DNA of 64,000 nt from a bacterium (GTDB lineage: Bacteria > CLD3 > SB21). Location of the stretch: assembly GCA_008933615.1 (NCBI GenBank), contig WBUR01000006.1:54111-118110 (forward strand). The letters are read 5' to 3'. Both the position numbers and the translations under genes were made by a program. Shown one piece after another: positions 18,343 to 26,899 of this stretch. Within the stretch, counting starts at the first letter, position 1. Every line of letters starts with the position of its first letter. The notes beneath the pieces are model-generated. The model was not told where the DNA came from and did not search any database. It saw only the letters and a program-made list of their open reading frames with translations.

Positions 18343-18858
18343 TTATTTTTTTTTTAGCAGCACATTCGTTTGAATAACCCACGCATCGGTATACCCAAGA
18401 GACTTTGCAATATTTTTGATCTCTTCTGCGTTTTCGCGCATAGTAAAATTTCCTGCACGAACTTTATAATACGGCTGTTCATAATCAACATAAATATCGT
18501 CAAGTAATTTTGCACCCGCCTCATCCCGAACGCCAAGGGCCATGTAATAATCCGTTGTCGAATACAGTTGGACGCGAAATCCAAACACAATCTGTTCTTT
18601 CATTTCTTTTTTGTGACCGGCCTCGCGTTCGTCTGTTTCCCCGGACGTCACCATTTGATTTTTGTGAAGATGTGATTTTTTTTCAATCACCCATGTATCA
18701 TCATTCAAAGTAAGCGGGTCAAAACTCTCATCAAAACGAAACTTTTCTTGCTTTTCAGTATCGCTGCTTTCCTCCGATTCCATACGCGGGGCAACCGTTT
18801 CTTTTACGCCGGTACATGAAATCAAAAGAATATATATGATTAAGGAATATGGCTTCAT
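18343..18858 (-). CDS. SPOR-domain lipoprotein
   Basis: A 171-residue protein with a short signal and lipobox (LISC, Cys15), so probably anchored to the outer or inner membrane. A charged linker (about 20-90) precedes a SPOR-like domain (about 94-165) with FGFRVQLYST, YYKVRAGNF, RENAEEIKNIAKSLGY and DAWVIQT. SPOR domains bind denuded peptidoglycan at division sites. Its start overlaps the stop of the upstream HAD gene (ATGA), indicating coupled translation. Confidence 0.82.
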   Translation of the reverse strand: MKPYSLIIYILLISCTGVKETVAPRMESEESSDTEKQEKFRFDESFDPLTLNDDTWVIEKKSHLHKNQMVTSGETDEREAGHKKEMKEQIVFGFRVQLYSTTDYYMALGVRDEAGAKLLDDIYVDYEQPYYKVRAGNFTMRENAEEIKNIAKSLGYTDAWVIQTNVLLKKK

Positions 18859-19520
18859 AACATAGAATGATTAAACAATTTCTGTAATTCACCAAAGCTG
18901 CGAATTAAGACTTCGGGAGATTTTGCCAGCAGAACCTCAGCCGTTGTCATTCCGGAAGCAATGGCAATGACAGAAACACCCGCGTTTTTTGCTGTTTGAA
19001 TATCTATCACGCTGTCTCCAACATAAACCGTATCATTTTTATTTCCACCCAATTCCTCCACCGCTCTTAACAATCCTTCGGGATTCGGCTTTAGCTCTTT
19101 TACGTCTTCATAACCTAAAATCACATCAAAAAAATCTTCTAAGTCATGGTGAGCCAGTATTGATTCGATGGTAGATCGTCTCTTAGTTGAGACGATACCC
19201 AGGGTGTAAAAATTTTCATACAGCCATTCCAACGTCTGCTCAACTTCCTGTAATATTAAAGTATTTTTAACCATGACGCCGTTATCTGCAAAATCCAAGA
19301 ATAGCTTTTTGCAGGTTTGTATTTTTTTTTCGTCGGAGGGATCAACGAACTTCGCGAACGTATCTTCGAGAGAATGCCCGATCATTTGGCGAACGGCGGC
19401 TGGGTCCGCCGTTTTTTCTCCAATCTGTGTGAGCGCATGGTTCACACTGGCAATAATTCCTTCAGAGGAATCCGCAAGCGTGTAATCAAAATCAAATACG
19501 ACCTGATGAATGTGTTTCAC
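18855..19520 (-). CDS. HAD-family phosphatase, phosphoglycolate phosphatase-like
   Basis: A 221-residue haloacid-dehalogenase-superfamily hydrolase. Motif I is FDFDYTLAD with both aspartates, motif II GIVSTKRR, motif III near the Lys of KELKPNPEG, and motif IV YVGDSVIDIQTAKNAG. The cap (about 18-90) is of the helical C1 type, as in Gph and PpaX. The start is GTG; no ATG fits. Likely substrates are phosphoglycolate or pyrophosphate, but this cannot be decided from sequence. It overlaps the SPOR lipoprotein gene and lies 10 bases after another HAD gene. Confidence 0.85.
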   Translation of the reverse strand: MKHIHQVVFDFDYTLADSSEGIIASVNHALTQIGEKTADPAAVRQMIGHSLEDTFAKFVDPSDEKKIQTCKKLFLDFADNGVMVKNTLILQEVEQTLEWLYENFYTLGIVSTKRRSTIESILAHHDLEDFFDVILGYEDVKELKPNPEGLLRAVEELGGNKNDTVYVGDSVIDIQTAKNAGVSVIAIASGMTTAEVLLAKSPEVLIRSFGELQKLFNHSML

Positions 19521-19530
19521 GGCATTGTTA

Positions 19531-20250
19531 TTATATTTTTTTAATCAAAGCCGGCAGTTCATTTAATGAAAAAATTTCATAATCCGGTTTGATCTTGTTT
19601 GCTTTTTTCCGGTCATGATTGATCCAGACGGTTTTCATGCCAACGGTTTGCGCCCCCGCCACGTCCTTATCGGCCTGATCGCCTACATGCAGCGCTTGTG
19701 ACGGTTTTATGCCTAATCTTGCCAGTGCGATATTGAACATCATCGGGTGCGGTTTGGAGAACAGGCAATCGGAGGAGAACAAGGTAAAATCAAAATAACG
19801 CGCAATTTCCAATCGTTCAAGAACCTCCCGCGCAAGAAAACCGGGAACGACGGTATTAGAAATAACTCCGCAGCGTAGGTTTCTGTCACTTACATGCTGC
19901 AAAACATCCTGTGCATGGTCCATCAGCAAACGAGCATTCATCAAAGGAATGAAGAACGTAGAAAGCAAATTATGCGTGCTGATGGCCGGCGGGATATTAA
20001 AATATTCTCTTAGTGTCTGAAAAATTTTTTCGACCGGGATTTCCAGATGAGATCGTTCAGCTATTTTAGAAAATTGCGCGGCAACCTGATCGTATTTATC
20101 ATTCCATTCTTTCAAAGTGGGATGGGAAAGATTCTGTTTTGAAAAGATATTAATATGATTTAGAAATCCCGCCTTTTCGAGTTTTTTCCAATCAATATTA
20201 TCCTGTCGTAATAATGTATTACCGAGATCAAACGTAACGGCTTTTATCAT
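19531..20250 (-). CDS. HAD-family hydrolase, YjjG/dehalogenase-like
   Basis: A 239-residue HAD-superfamily protein. Motif I is VTFDLGNTLL, so the usual second Asp of DxD is Gly. Motif II is GVISNTVVPG, motif III the Lys of FSKPHPMMF and motif IV HVGDQADKDVAGAQTVG. Loss of the acid/base Asp is seen in several HAD-IA proteins and makes ordinary phosphatase activity uncertain. It heads a minus-strand run (this gene, HAD, SPOR lipoprotein, perhaps hbd) and is divergent from the rarD cluster. Confidence 0.82.
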   Translation of the reverse strand: MIKAVTFDLGNTLLRQDNIDWKKLEKAGFLNHINIFSKQNLSHPTLKEWNDKYDQVAAQFSKIAERSHLEIPVEKIFQTLREYFNIPPAISTHNLLSTFFIPLMNARLLMDHAQDVLQHVSDRNLRCGVISNTVVPGFLAREVLERLEIARYFDFTLFSSDCLFSKPHPMMFNIALARLGIKPSQALHVGDQADKDVAGAQTVGMKTVWINHDRKKANKIKPDYEIFSLNELPALIKKI

Positions 20251-20536
20251 CAGAACTCATGTTAATTAACTAAGTCAATCTATTTAATCGACACAAAAAA
20301 AGCAACGTGTTTTTGAGAAGGGATTCTTGAATTTGATTTATTTTAACTCTTGAGATGGACTACGCCAGATTGAATCAAATTGGCTCTTTACAACTGACAT
20401 TTTTTACAATATATTGGACTACTGTTTTGTGCCAATTTGTATATTGGACTATATAATATTTGCCATAATTGGATCTTATCATATGTATATACATATTGTT
20501 TTTATTTAATTTACTGTTTATCTATAGTACAACATA
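20251..20536. promoter_or_regulatory. Divergent promoter region with spaced TGGACTA repeats
   Basis: An AT-rich 286-base non-coding stretch. TGGACTA occurs at 20356-20362, 20415-20421 and 20445-20451, that is 59 and 30 bases apart. Each is followed by GCCA (after 1, 9 and 10 bases). The last two lie in ATATTGGACTA, and a TATAAT sits at 20452-20457. The repeats precede the rarD-to-MFS run, which encodes a MocR regulator; regulators of that family are known to use spaced direct repeats. Confidence 0.5.
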
Positions 20537-21505
20537 ATGAGTGTTTCAAAAAAGTACTTTATAGCCGGATTTTTTTCCTACGTCATTTGGGGATTTGTTC
20601 CGATTTTTTTTAAACAAATCAGCGCTCATGATCCGTATGAGATCATTTTTTACAGAATCTGGATTGCAGCTGCGGTAATTACTATGATATTAAGCCTTAA
20701 CTTTAGGAAATCTTGGTGGGATATTTCGTCTCTTTACCGTCGTTCCGTGCGAGATTTTATCAGCATGATATCGCTGAATGTCATCGGCGCATTGCTTTTA
20801 GTCACTAACTGGATCGCGTATGTATACGTGATCAATAATATCAGCGTGAATGCAGGATCTTTCGCTTACCTCATTCTTCCGATCGTCACTACTTTTCTTG
20901 CATTTTTTATTCTTAAAGAAAAATTGAATCCGTTTAAGTGGGCAGGCGTTATTCTTAGCGGTATAAGTTGTTATCTTATGGCTCACATTGACATTCATCA
21001 GATCGTTTACATTGCATGTATTACTTTTTCATATTCGTTTTACATGATCACACAGAAACGCAACACGTTTCTTAACCGTAAAACGGCTTTGACCCTTCAA
21101 ATGATCATAGGCGCCTTGGTCATGTTGATTATTAATCCGGCTCCTGCGATGGGTTCTGTTCTGAATATGCACTTTTGGATATTTATTACGATTATTGCCG
21201 TGGTCTTCACGATCACGCCTTTGCTTCTGAATCTATTCGCGCTGAACGGTATGGAATCCTCCCAGTTGGCGTTTCTGATCTACATCAATCCTCTTGTGAG
21301 TTTTCTCATCGGTATTTTTGTGTATAATGAAAAACTTGATCCGCTTGCTGTTACTGCGTATGCGTTATTGGCCGTATCGATTATTATCTTTAATTGGGAT
21401 CTCATAGTGAAGATTATTGAAAAATCGTCAGGAATAAAGTTTAAACCCATTCCGATAGAGGTCGAATCCGTCGAAATAACAAAAACATCAGATGGCACAA
21501 AATAA
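20537..21505 (+). CDS. rarD: RarD-type EamA transporter
   Basis: A 322-residue inner-membrane protein with about ten hydrophobic helices and the RarD start YFIAGFFSYVIWGFVPIFFK. It belongs to the drug/metabolite transporter superfamily. RarD proteins are linked by name to chloramphenicol sensitivity, but their substrates are not well defined. The C-terminal 30 residues form a charged cytoplasmic tail. It is first in the long plus-strand run and overlaps the next gene by 14 bases. Confidence 0.87.
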   Translation: MSVSKKYFIAGFFSYVIWGFVPIFFKQISAHDPYEIIFYRIWIAAAVITMILSLNFRKSWWDISSLYRRSVRDFISMISLNVIGALLLVTNWIAYVYVINNISVNAGSFAYLILPIVTTFLAFFILKEKLNPFKWAGVILSGISCYLMAHIDIHQIVYIACITFSYSFYMITQKRNTFLNRKTALTLQMIIGALVMLIINPAPAMGSVLNMHFWIFITIIAVVFTITPLLLNLFALNGMESSQLAFLIYINPLVSFLIGIFVYNEKLDPLAVTAYALLAVSIIIFNWDLIVKIIEKSSGIKFKPIPIEVESVEITKTSDGTK

Positions 21506-21998
21506 AACAAGGGTCGTAACAACTTATTTAGAGATGGTCGAAAGGCCGGCAGATATTCCTTCAGGTAATCCTGAAGGAGCTTTGATCATGCGGGCAAACA
21601 GACCTACAGTTTCATTTTATCGTTTCTTATATAATACGGTGGGTGAACATTGGAAATGGGTTGACCGCAGAAAATTGAGCGATGAAGACCTCAGAACGAT
21701 CATTCATGATGAAAAAGTCGAGGTTCATGTTCTCTACATGAACGGAGTGCCGGCAGGATATGTTGAGTTAGACTTCAGACAAATTAACGATGTTGAGATT
21801 TCCTATTTCGGATTGATGCCGGATTTTATTGGTCAGGGGTCAGGCAAACTCTTTCTTCAATGGGCAATTAAGACGGCATGGCAGACAAACCCGAAAAGAT
21901 TGTGGGTACATACATGTTCCCTCGATCATCCCGGCGCTTTGCAGTTATATCAAAAATGCGGATTTAAAATTTATAAGACGGAAGAACATGAAGTGTAA
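21492..21998 (+). CDS. GNAT-family N-acetyltransferase
   Basis: A 168-residue acetyl-CoA-dependent acyltransferase. The acetyl-CoA loop reads LMPDFIGQGSGKLFL (about 113-127), preceded by the beta-4 strand VEISYFG, and the C-terminal part has LWVHTCSLDHPGALQLYQKCGFKIY, a classic GNAT ending. It overlaps the end of rarD in a different frame, which suggests coupling. Substrate unknown. Confidence 0.83.
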   Translation: MAQNKTRVVTTYLEMVERPADIPSGNPEGALIMRANRPTVSFYRFLYNTVGEHWKWVDRRKLSDEDLRTIIHDEKVEVHVLYMNGVPAGYVELDFRQINDVEISYFGLMPDFIGQGSGKLFLQWAIKTAWQTNPKRLWVHTCSLDHPGALQLYQKCGFKIYKTEEHEV

Positions 21999-22015
21999 TT
22001 AAGTTAGGAGTATGT

Positions 22016-22492
22016 ATGACGAAAGAGCAACGCAAGGAACTTATTGAAAAAATTAAGAATCTACCATCTCTCATCGAGTCGGCCGTAAAGAACCTGACTG
22101 ACGCACAGCTGGACACACCTTATCGCGTCGGCGGATGGACGCCTCGCCAGGTGGTACATCATCTTGCCGATTCGCACATGAATGCACTTATTCGAATGAA
22201 ACTCACGCTGACTGAAAACAAACCTTCCATCAAGGGATATAATCAGGATGCATGGGCGGAACTTGACGACAGCAAGAAGATGCCGATTGAAAATTCTTTG
22301 AGCATCATCAAATCGCTGCATGCGCGCTGGGGTTACCTGCTCGATCAAGTCAAAGATTCCGAATGGGAACGGCCTGCACATCATTCGGAACGCGGCGATG
22401 TGACACTCGAAACTTTTTTGAATATCTACGGCAATCACGGTGAAAAACATTGTAAACAAATTACAGACCTTAGAGTAAAGAAGAACTGGTGA
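22016..22492 (+). CDS. YfiT/DinB-fold putative metal-dependent transferase
   Basis: A 158-residue protein of the DinB/YfiT four-helix superfamily. The metal-binding histidines are visible in WTPRQVVHHLADSHMNA (about 41-57) and GNHGEKHCKQI (about 141-151). It is close to Bacillus YfiT (BstA), a bacillithiol S-transferase, and was earlier annotated as a metal-dependent hydrolase. A role in thiol conjugation or detoxification is likely in family terms. A good AGGAG ribosome site precedes the ATG. Two further DinB-fold genes lie downstream in the same run. Confidence 0.83.
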   Translation: MTKEQRKELIEKIKNLPSLIESAVKNLTDAQLDTPYRVGGWTPRQVVHHLADSHMNALIRMKLTLTENKPSIKGYNQDAWAELDDSKKMPIENSLSIIKSLHARWGYLLDQVKDSEWERPAHHSERGDVTLETFLNIYGNHGEKHCKQITDLRVKKNW

Positions 22493-22526
22493 TAGCTGCA
22501 CCTATTAAAAGCAAAGCAAAAAAAGT

Positions 22527-23216
22527 ATGAGAAAAATGAAAAAAATAGGACTAGTGGGTGGAGTAAGCTGGATATCAACCATGGACTATTATAAGTTCAT
22601 AAATGAAGGGGTTAATGAGAAATTAGGTGGGCTGAATTTTGCCGAATGCATAATTTATTCGCTAAATTTTGGAGACGTTCAAGAAAAAGGCTGGGAAAAT
22701 TCATTTGAGCTTTTATTACATGCCTGCCTAAGTTTAAAAAGAAGCGGTGTTGATGCCATCGTTTTATGCGCTAACACAGCACATCTATTTGCAGCCGACC
22801 TTGAAGATAAAATAAAATTACCAATTATTCATATAGGAACGGAAACTGCAAAAGCTGTTAAACAGCAAGAGCTAGCGAAGGTGGGGTTATTGGGAACAAA
22901 ATTTACTATGGAAATGGAGTTTTATAGAAAAAAGCTGGAAGAAAATGGCTTGGAGGTTTTAATACCGGAAAAGCAAGAAACCAGAGACTATGTACAGTAT
23001 ACAGTGAAAGAGGAATTGGGCAGAGGCGTGATTAGCCCCGAAACAAAGCAGAATTATATTTCAATCGTGAAAGATTTAGTGGAACGTGGTGCTGAAGGAA
23101 TAATACTGGGTTGTACAGAAATCCCAATGTTAATTGACCAGAAGGACTTTTCAATACCAATATTTGACACGACCAAAATTCATTCGAGAGCGATTGTTGA
23201 ATATTCACTATCATAA
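22527..23216 (+). CDS. Aspartate/glutamate racemase-family protein
   Basis: A 229-residue PLP-independent racemase-family enzyme with the two catalytic cysteines in LCANTAH (about 80) and LGCTEIP (about 196), the start KKIGLVGGVSW and the segment IIHIGTETAKAV. It may interconvert L- and D-aspartate or glutamate, or act on another amino acid. Base composition is notably poorer in G+C than its neighbours (62 of 180 bases at 22561-22740 against 93 of 180 at 22081-22260), suggesting separate acquisition. An internal ATG at 22536 could also be the start. Confidence 0.85.
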   Translation: MRKMKKIGLVGGVSWISTMDYYKFINEGVNEKLGGLNFAECIIYSLNFGDVQEKGWENSFELLLHACLSLKRSGVDAIVLCANTAHLFAADLEDKIKLPIIHIGTETAKAVKQQELAKVGLLGTKFTMEMEFYRKKLEENGLEVLIPEKQETRDYVQYTVKEELGRGVISPETKQNYISIVKDLVERGAEGIILGCTEIPMLIDQKDFSIPIFDTTKIHSRAIVEYSLS

Positions 23217-23232
23217 CTCACGGTGAACGTAA

Positions 23233-23745
23233 ATGAAGCAATCGGTAATTAGCATTCAAATCAAAAAAATGACCGCAAATGACTGGGATGCCGTTCGTTC
23301 GATCTACGAAGAAGGCATTGCCACCGGAAACGCCACGTTGGAAACGAATATTCCATCCTGGGAATCGTGGGACGCGGCACACATGAAAGAATGCCGTTTG
23401 ACTGCAAAAGAAGACTCTATTGTAACCGGATGGTCTGCATTGACGCCGGTTTCCGGTCGATGTGTGTACGCCGGTGTTGCAGAAGTAAGCGTGTACATCG
23501 GGGGAAACTTTCGCGGACGAGGAATCGGGAAATTGCTTCTGGAGGAACTGATTCGCAGTTCGGAGAAGCAAGGTATCTGGACAATCCAGGCCGGAATACT
23601 AAAAGAAAATACAGCAAGCATAGAGCTTCACAAAAAATGCGGTTTCAAGATCTTAGGTGTGCGCGAAAAATTGGGCAAGCTCAACGGACTTTGGCGTGAT
23701 ATTGTTTTAATGGAAAGAAGAAGTTCTGTTGTTGGAATAGATTAA
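23233..23745 (+). CDS. GNAT acetyltransferase, phosphinothricin acetyltransferase-like
   Basis: A 170-residue N-acetyltransferase. It has IYEEGIATGNATLETNIPSW (about 24-43), the PAT/YncA-type N-terminal segment, then AEVSVYIGGNFRGRGIGKLLL with the acetyl-CoA loop, and NTASIELHKKCGFKILGVREKLG at the C-terminal end. Members acetylate amino-acid-like compounds such as phosphinothricin or methionine sulfone. It sits 16 bases after the racemase gene, so the two may act on related amino-acid-like substrates. Confidence 0.87.
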   Translation: MKQSVISIQIKKMTANDWDAVRSIYEEGIATGNATLETNIPSWESWDAAHMKECRLTAKEDSIVTGWSALTPVSGRCVYAGVAEVSVYIGGNFRGRGIGKLLLEELIRSSEKQGIWTIQAGILKENTASIELHKKCGFKILGVREKLGKLNGLWRDIVLMERRSSVVGID

Positions 23746-23765
23746 TAACAAAAAATGGAGAAATA

Positions 23766-24287
23766 ATGAAATCAATTACCCGTCCTGAAAAAACAGAATA
23801 CTTTGAATATTATGACAAATATGTACAGCTTGTTCCGCATGGAAATCTGTTAGACCAATTTCAAACGGTACACGAACAAACGAAAAAACTTATATTGTCG
23901 CTCAGTGAGGAACAATTAAACTATCGGTACGCGGATGGAAAATGGTGCATCAAAGAAATCCTTATCCATTTGGCAGACGCTGAAAGAGTATTTGCCTATC
24001 GCGCTTTACGTTTTGCCCGTAAAGACACAACTCCTTTGTCCGGCTTCGATGAAAACTTGTATGTTCCACAATCCAAAGCGGCCGATAGAAATATAACCGA
24101 CATCCTGCGTGAGTTTTCGTCCGTGCGTAAAGCAACTTTAGAGCTTTTACTGAGCTTCGATGATGACATGTTTAAACGATCGGGCAAGGCGAATGACAAA
24201 GAAATCTCCGTCAGAGCGTTGGCCTACATTCTTCTTGGGCACGAAATGCATCACGTTAATGTCATTAAAGAACGTTATTTAAAATAG
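23766..24287 (+). CDS. DinB-family protein
   Basis: A 173-residue DinB-superfamily protein. The three expected metal histidines appear in WCIKEILIHLADAERVFAYR (His about 68) and in LGHEMHHVNVIKERY (about 159-173). The N-terminal 30 residues (RPEKTEYFEYYDKYVQLVP) match a common DinB_2 lead. The function may be thiol-dependent transfer or another metal-dependent reaction. A ribosome site AATGGAG is present. It is the second DinB-fold gene in this run. Confidence 0.84.
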   Translation: MKSITRPEKTEYFEYYDKYVQLVPHGNLLDQFQTVHEQTKKLILSLSEEQLNYRYADGKWCIKEILIHLADAERVFAYRALRFARKDTTPLSGFDENLYVPQSKAADRNITDILREFSSVRKATLELLLSFDDDMFKRSGKANDKEISVRALAYILLGHEMHHVNVIKERYLK

Positions 24288-24295
24288 GGCGTCAG

Positions 24296-24724
24296 ATGAT
24301 CCTATACAAAACAGGGAACGTTTTGAATCTGGACGACATGATCGATTTGTATCGTGCTTCAACGCTTGGTGAAAGGCGTCCGGTGGATGATCGGGTACGA
24401 ATGAGGGATATGTTAGCTCACGCTAATTTAGTGATTACGGCATGGGACGGCCGACAACTCGTAGGGATTTCCCGGTCGATGAGCGATTTTGTTTACGCAA
24501 CGTATCTTTCCGATTTGGTTGTTAGGTTGTCCCATCAGAAAAAGGGTATCGGTAAAGAACTTATTCGACAGACTCAGTTGGCCGCACCACAAGCAAGCGT
24601 GATATTATTGTCCGCGCCAAAGGCCGTTGAATATTATCCTCATGTCGGATTCACGAAACATCCCAGCGCATGGGTCTTACGCGCAGATAAAAAAATAATT
24701 CATAAAAAAATTGATTCCCAATAA
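24296..24724 (+). CDS. GNAT-family N-acetyltransferase
   Basis: A 142-residue acetyltransferase with LSDLVVRLSHQKKGIGKELI (about 71-90), the acetyl-CoA-binding beta-4/loop, and YYPHVGFTKHPSAWVL near the end. It is compact, like YhbS/ElaA-type proteins. Its stop overlaps the ATG of the following MOSC gene (TAATG), indicating coupling. Substrate unknown. Confidence 0.83.
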   Translation: MILYKTGNVLNLDDMIDLYRASTLGERRPVDDRVRMRDMLAHANLVITAWDGRQLVGISRSMSDFVYATYLSDLVVRLSHQKKGIGKELIRQTQLAAPQASVILLSAPKAVEYYPHVGFTKHPSAWVLRADKKIIHKKIDSQ

Positions 24725-25521
24725 TGACCGTTTCTGAGTTAAATATTTACCCTATCAAATCCTGTAAAGGATTTAGTGTTACTTCGGCAGAACTGGACGC
24801 GTACGGCCTTGCCGGTGACCGGCGCATGATGGTCGTTGACGGCGAAGGGGCGGCGCTGACTCAAAGAGATTTACATCAAATGGGTTTTATCGAACCAATT
24901 ATAACCAATAAAGCCTTAACGCTGCGTGCCCCGGGCATGAAGGACTTATCCGTCCCTTTCTCTGATTTTAGTGACAAACAAATTGCAGTTGATGTATGGG
25001 ATGATTCTTGCATCGCTTTGGACTGCGGAAATACCGTGGCGGAATGGTTGGCTGATTATTTACATACGACATGCCGGCTTGTTCGCATGGACCAGAACTT
25101 TCAAAGACAAATCGACAAAAATTTCAGCAGGCGCGACGAACATGTTAGTTTTGCCGATGGATTTCCGTTACTGTTGATCTCCGAATCCTCGTTGGGAGAT
25201 TTGAATTCCAAACTAGACATACCGATCACGATGAATCGTTTTCGCCCAAGTATGGTTGTAAAGGGATGTGACGCCTTTGCAGAAGACACTTGGAATACAA
25301 TCATGATCGGTGAATTGCTTTTTGAAGTTGTAAAACCCTGCGCGCGATGTGTGGTAACAACGATTGACCCCAAAACAGGCCAAAGCGGGCTTGAGCCATT
25401 GAAAACACTTGCAACGTACCGCAGAACGGACGATGGTAAAGTGATGTTCGGACAAAACGTAATTCATGTTGAAAAGTCCGGAAAACTGAAACTTGGTGAT
25501 GAGATTTCTGTGATAAAGTAA
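24724..25521 (+). CDS. MOSC-domain protein (YcbX/mARC-like)
   Basis: A 265-residue protein with an N-terminal MOSC beta-barrel domain (SELNIYPIKSCKGFSV, about 3-18; GDRRMMVVD, about 37) and a MOSC domain. The segment KPCARCVVTTIDPKTG (about 202-217) contains the cysteine that binds the molybdenum cofactor in mARC and YcbX. Such enzymes reduce N-hydroxylated compounds. E. coli YcbX has an extra C-terminal ferredoxin domain that is absent here, so a separate electron donor would be needed. Confidence 0.88.
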   Translation: MTVSELNIYPIKSCKGFSVTSAELDAYGLAGDRRMMVVDGEGAALTQRDLHQMGFIEPIITNKALTLRAPGMKDLSVPFSDFSDKQIAVDVWDDSCIALDCGNTVAEWLADYLHTTCRLVRMDQNFQRQIDKNFSRRDEHVSFADGFPLLLISESSLGDLNSKLDIPITMNRFRPSMVVKGCDAFAEDTWNTIMIGELLFEVVKPCARCVVTTIDPKTGQSGLEPLKTLATYRRTDDGKVMFGQNVIHVEKSGKLKLGDEISVIK

Positions 25522-25547
25522 ATTCATAAATTTGATTGGAAAAATTA

Positions 25548-26327
25548 ATGAAAATCCCATTGTACCAGATTGATGCTTTTACCGGCCACTTATTCAAAGG
25601 TAATCCGGCAGCCGTGTGCCCCCTTGACGAGTGGCTGAATGATGAAACGTTATTACATATTGCGGCTGAAAATAATTTATCTGAAACCGCTTTTTTTGTT
25701 AAAGAAGGAATGGGTTATCGTCTTCGCTGGTTCACACCGGAGGTTGAAGTTGATCTCTGCGGACATGCAACGCTTGCCGCGGCGTTTGTGATTTTTAATT
25801 ACATTGATCCATCGCTAAATCGTGTAGTGTTTGCAACGCAAAGCGGAAATCTTGCTGTCACAACAGATGGGAAGTTACTCGCGATGGATTTTCCGTCCCG
25901 TAAACCGGCCGCTTGTTCGCCTCCGCATGACCTGATAAAGGGACTTGGCGGTTCGCCTGTCGAAGTTCTAAGATCACGCGATTATTTTGTTGTGTATTCC
26001 TCCGAAGAAGAGATAAAGAATCTGAAACCCGACATGAGCCTGCTTTCTAAGTTAGACGCCTTGGGCGTGATTGTCACCGCCAAAGGAAACAATGTTGATT
26101 TTGTTTCGCGTTTTTTTGCGCCGGGGGCTGGTATACCCGAGGATCCGGTAACGGGTTCCGCACATTCATCGCTCATTCCCTATTGGGCAGAAAAACTCGT
26201 TAAAAATAGATTGCACGCACTGCAAGTTTCTAAACGCGGCGGCGAACTTTATTGTGAATTGAACGGCGATCGGGTCATGATCTCAGGACTTGCCGTAAAG
26301 TATTTAGAAGGATTCATGGAGCTTTAA
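25548..26327 (+). CDS. PhzF-family isomerase-like protein
   Basis: A 259-residue protein of the PhzF/diaminopimelate-epimerase-like fold, starting at ATG 25548 after GGAAAAA; an in-frame TTG lies four codons earlier. Family markers are QIDAFTGHLFKGNPAAVCPL (5-24), LSETAFF with the general acid-base Glu (about 43-49), CGHATLA (about 72) and EDPVTGSAHSSL (about 202-213). PhzF isomerises a dihydroxyanthranilate precursor, but most homologues, such as YddE, have no known substrate. No other phenazine genes are present, so phenazine synthesis is not implied. Confidence 0.88.
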   Translation: MKIPLYQIDAFTGHLFKGNPAAVCPLDEWLNDETLLHIAAENNLSETAFFVKEGMGYRLRWFTPEVEVDLCGHATLAAAFVIFNYIDPSLNRVVFATQSGNLAVTTDGKLLAMDFPSRKPAACSPPHDLIKGLGGSPVEVLRSRDYFVVYSSEEEIKNLKPDMSLLSKLDALGVIVTAKGNNVDFVSRFFAPGAGIPEDPVTGSAHSSLIPYWAEKLVKNRLHALQVSKRGGELYCELNGDRVMISGLAVKYLEGFMEL

Positions 26328-26354
26328 CAGACTTTTTTTGACTGACTCTGGAAA

Positions 26355-26888
26355 ATGAAAGAAGTGACTTTAGAAAATATTACCCTTCGCAGCGCATCAC
26401 GTGATGATGCGGCTACACTTGCGGAATTGAGTTATCGGACTTTTGAAGAAACGTTTGCGCACTTGAACTCCAGCGAAAACATGCAGGAGTATTTTTCAAA
26501 GAACTGCACAACGGATGTTATAGCTGAAGAACTTAAGGACACTTTCTCTGCATTTTTGATCGCCGATTGGAATGCAGAGCCTGTCGGATTTGCAAAATTA
26601 CGATGGAGTGAAATTCCACGGGAACTAATGGGGCGAAACGTTATCGAGATACAACGTCTATATGTTCTAAAAAAAATAATAGGAAAAAAAGTTGGCAGGA
26701 CGTTGATTGAAGCCTGTTTTGAAATTTCACGAAGTAGAAACGCCGATACCGTCTGGCTTGGCGTGTGGGAAAATAATATTCGGGCGATTTCATTCTACAA
26801 AAAATGTGGATTTGAAGTATTCGGTTCACAAATCTTTGAACTAGGCCGTGATAAGCAAACCGACCTGTTGATGAAAAAAATATTGTGA
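26355..26888 (+). CDS. GNAT-family N-acetyltransferase
   Basis: A 177-residue acetyltransferase with LRSASRDDAATLAELSYRTF at the N terminus, the region IEIQRLYVLKKIIGKKVGRTL (about 96-116) corresponding to the acetyl-CoA loop, and the C-terminal block VWENNIRAISFYKKCGFEVFG. The loop reads KKIIGKKVG rather than the usual R/QxxGxG/A, so it is a little atypical. It lies 11 bases before the MocR regulator gene. Spermidine acetyltransferase-like relatives exist, but no substrate can be given. Confidence 0.84.
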   Translation: MKEVTLENITLRSASRDDAATLAELSYRTFEETFAHLNSSENMQEYFSKNCTTDVIAEELKDTFSAFLIADWNAEPVGFAKLRWSEIPRELMGRNVIEIQRLYVLKKIIGKKVGRTLIEACFEISRSRNADTVWLGVWENNIRAISFYKKCGFEVFGSQIFELGRDKQTDLLMKKIL

Positions 26889-26899
26889 GGTGATCCCTA

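Noticed and set aside
25548..26327. Phenazine biosynthesis from the PhzF homologue
   Set aside because: No other phz genes are present; PhzF-like proteins are common outside phenazine pathways.
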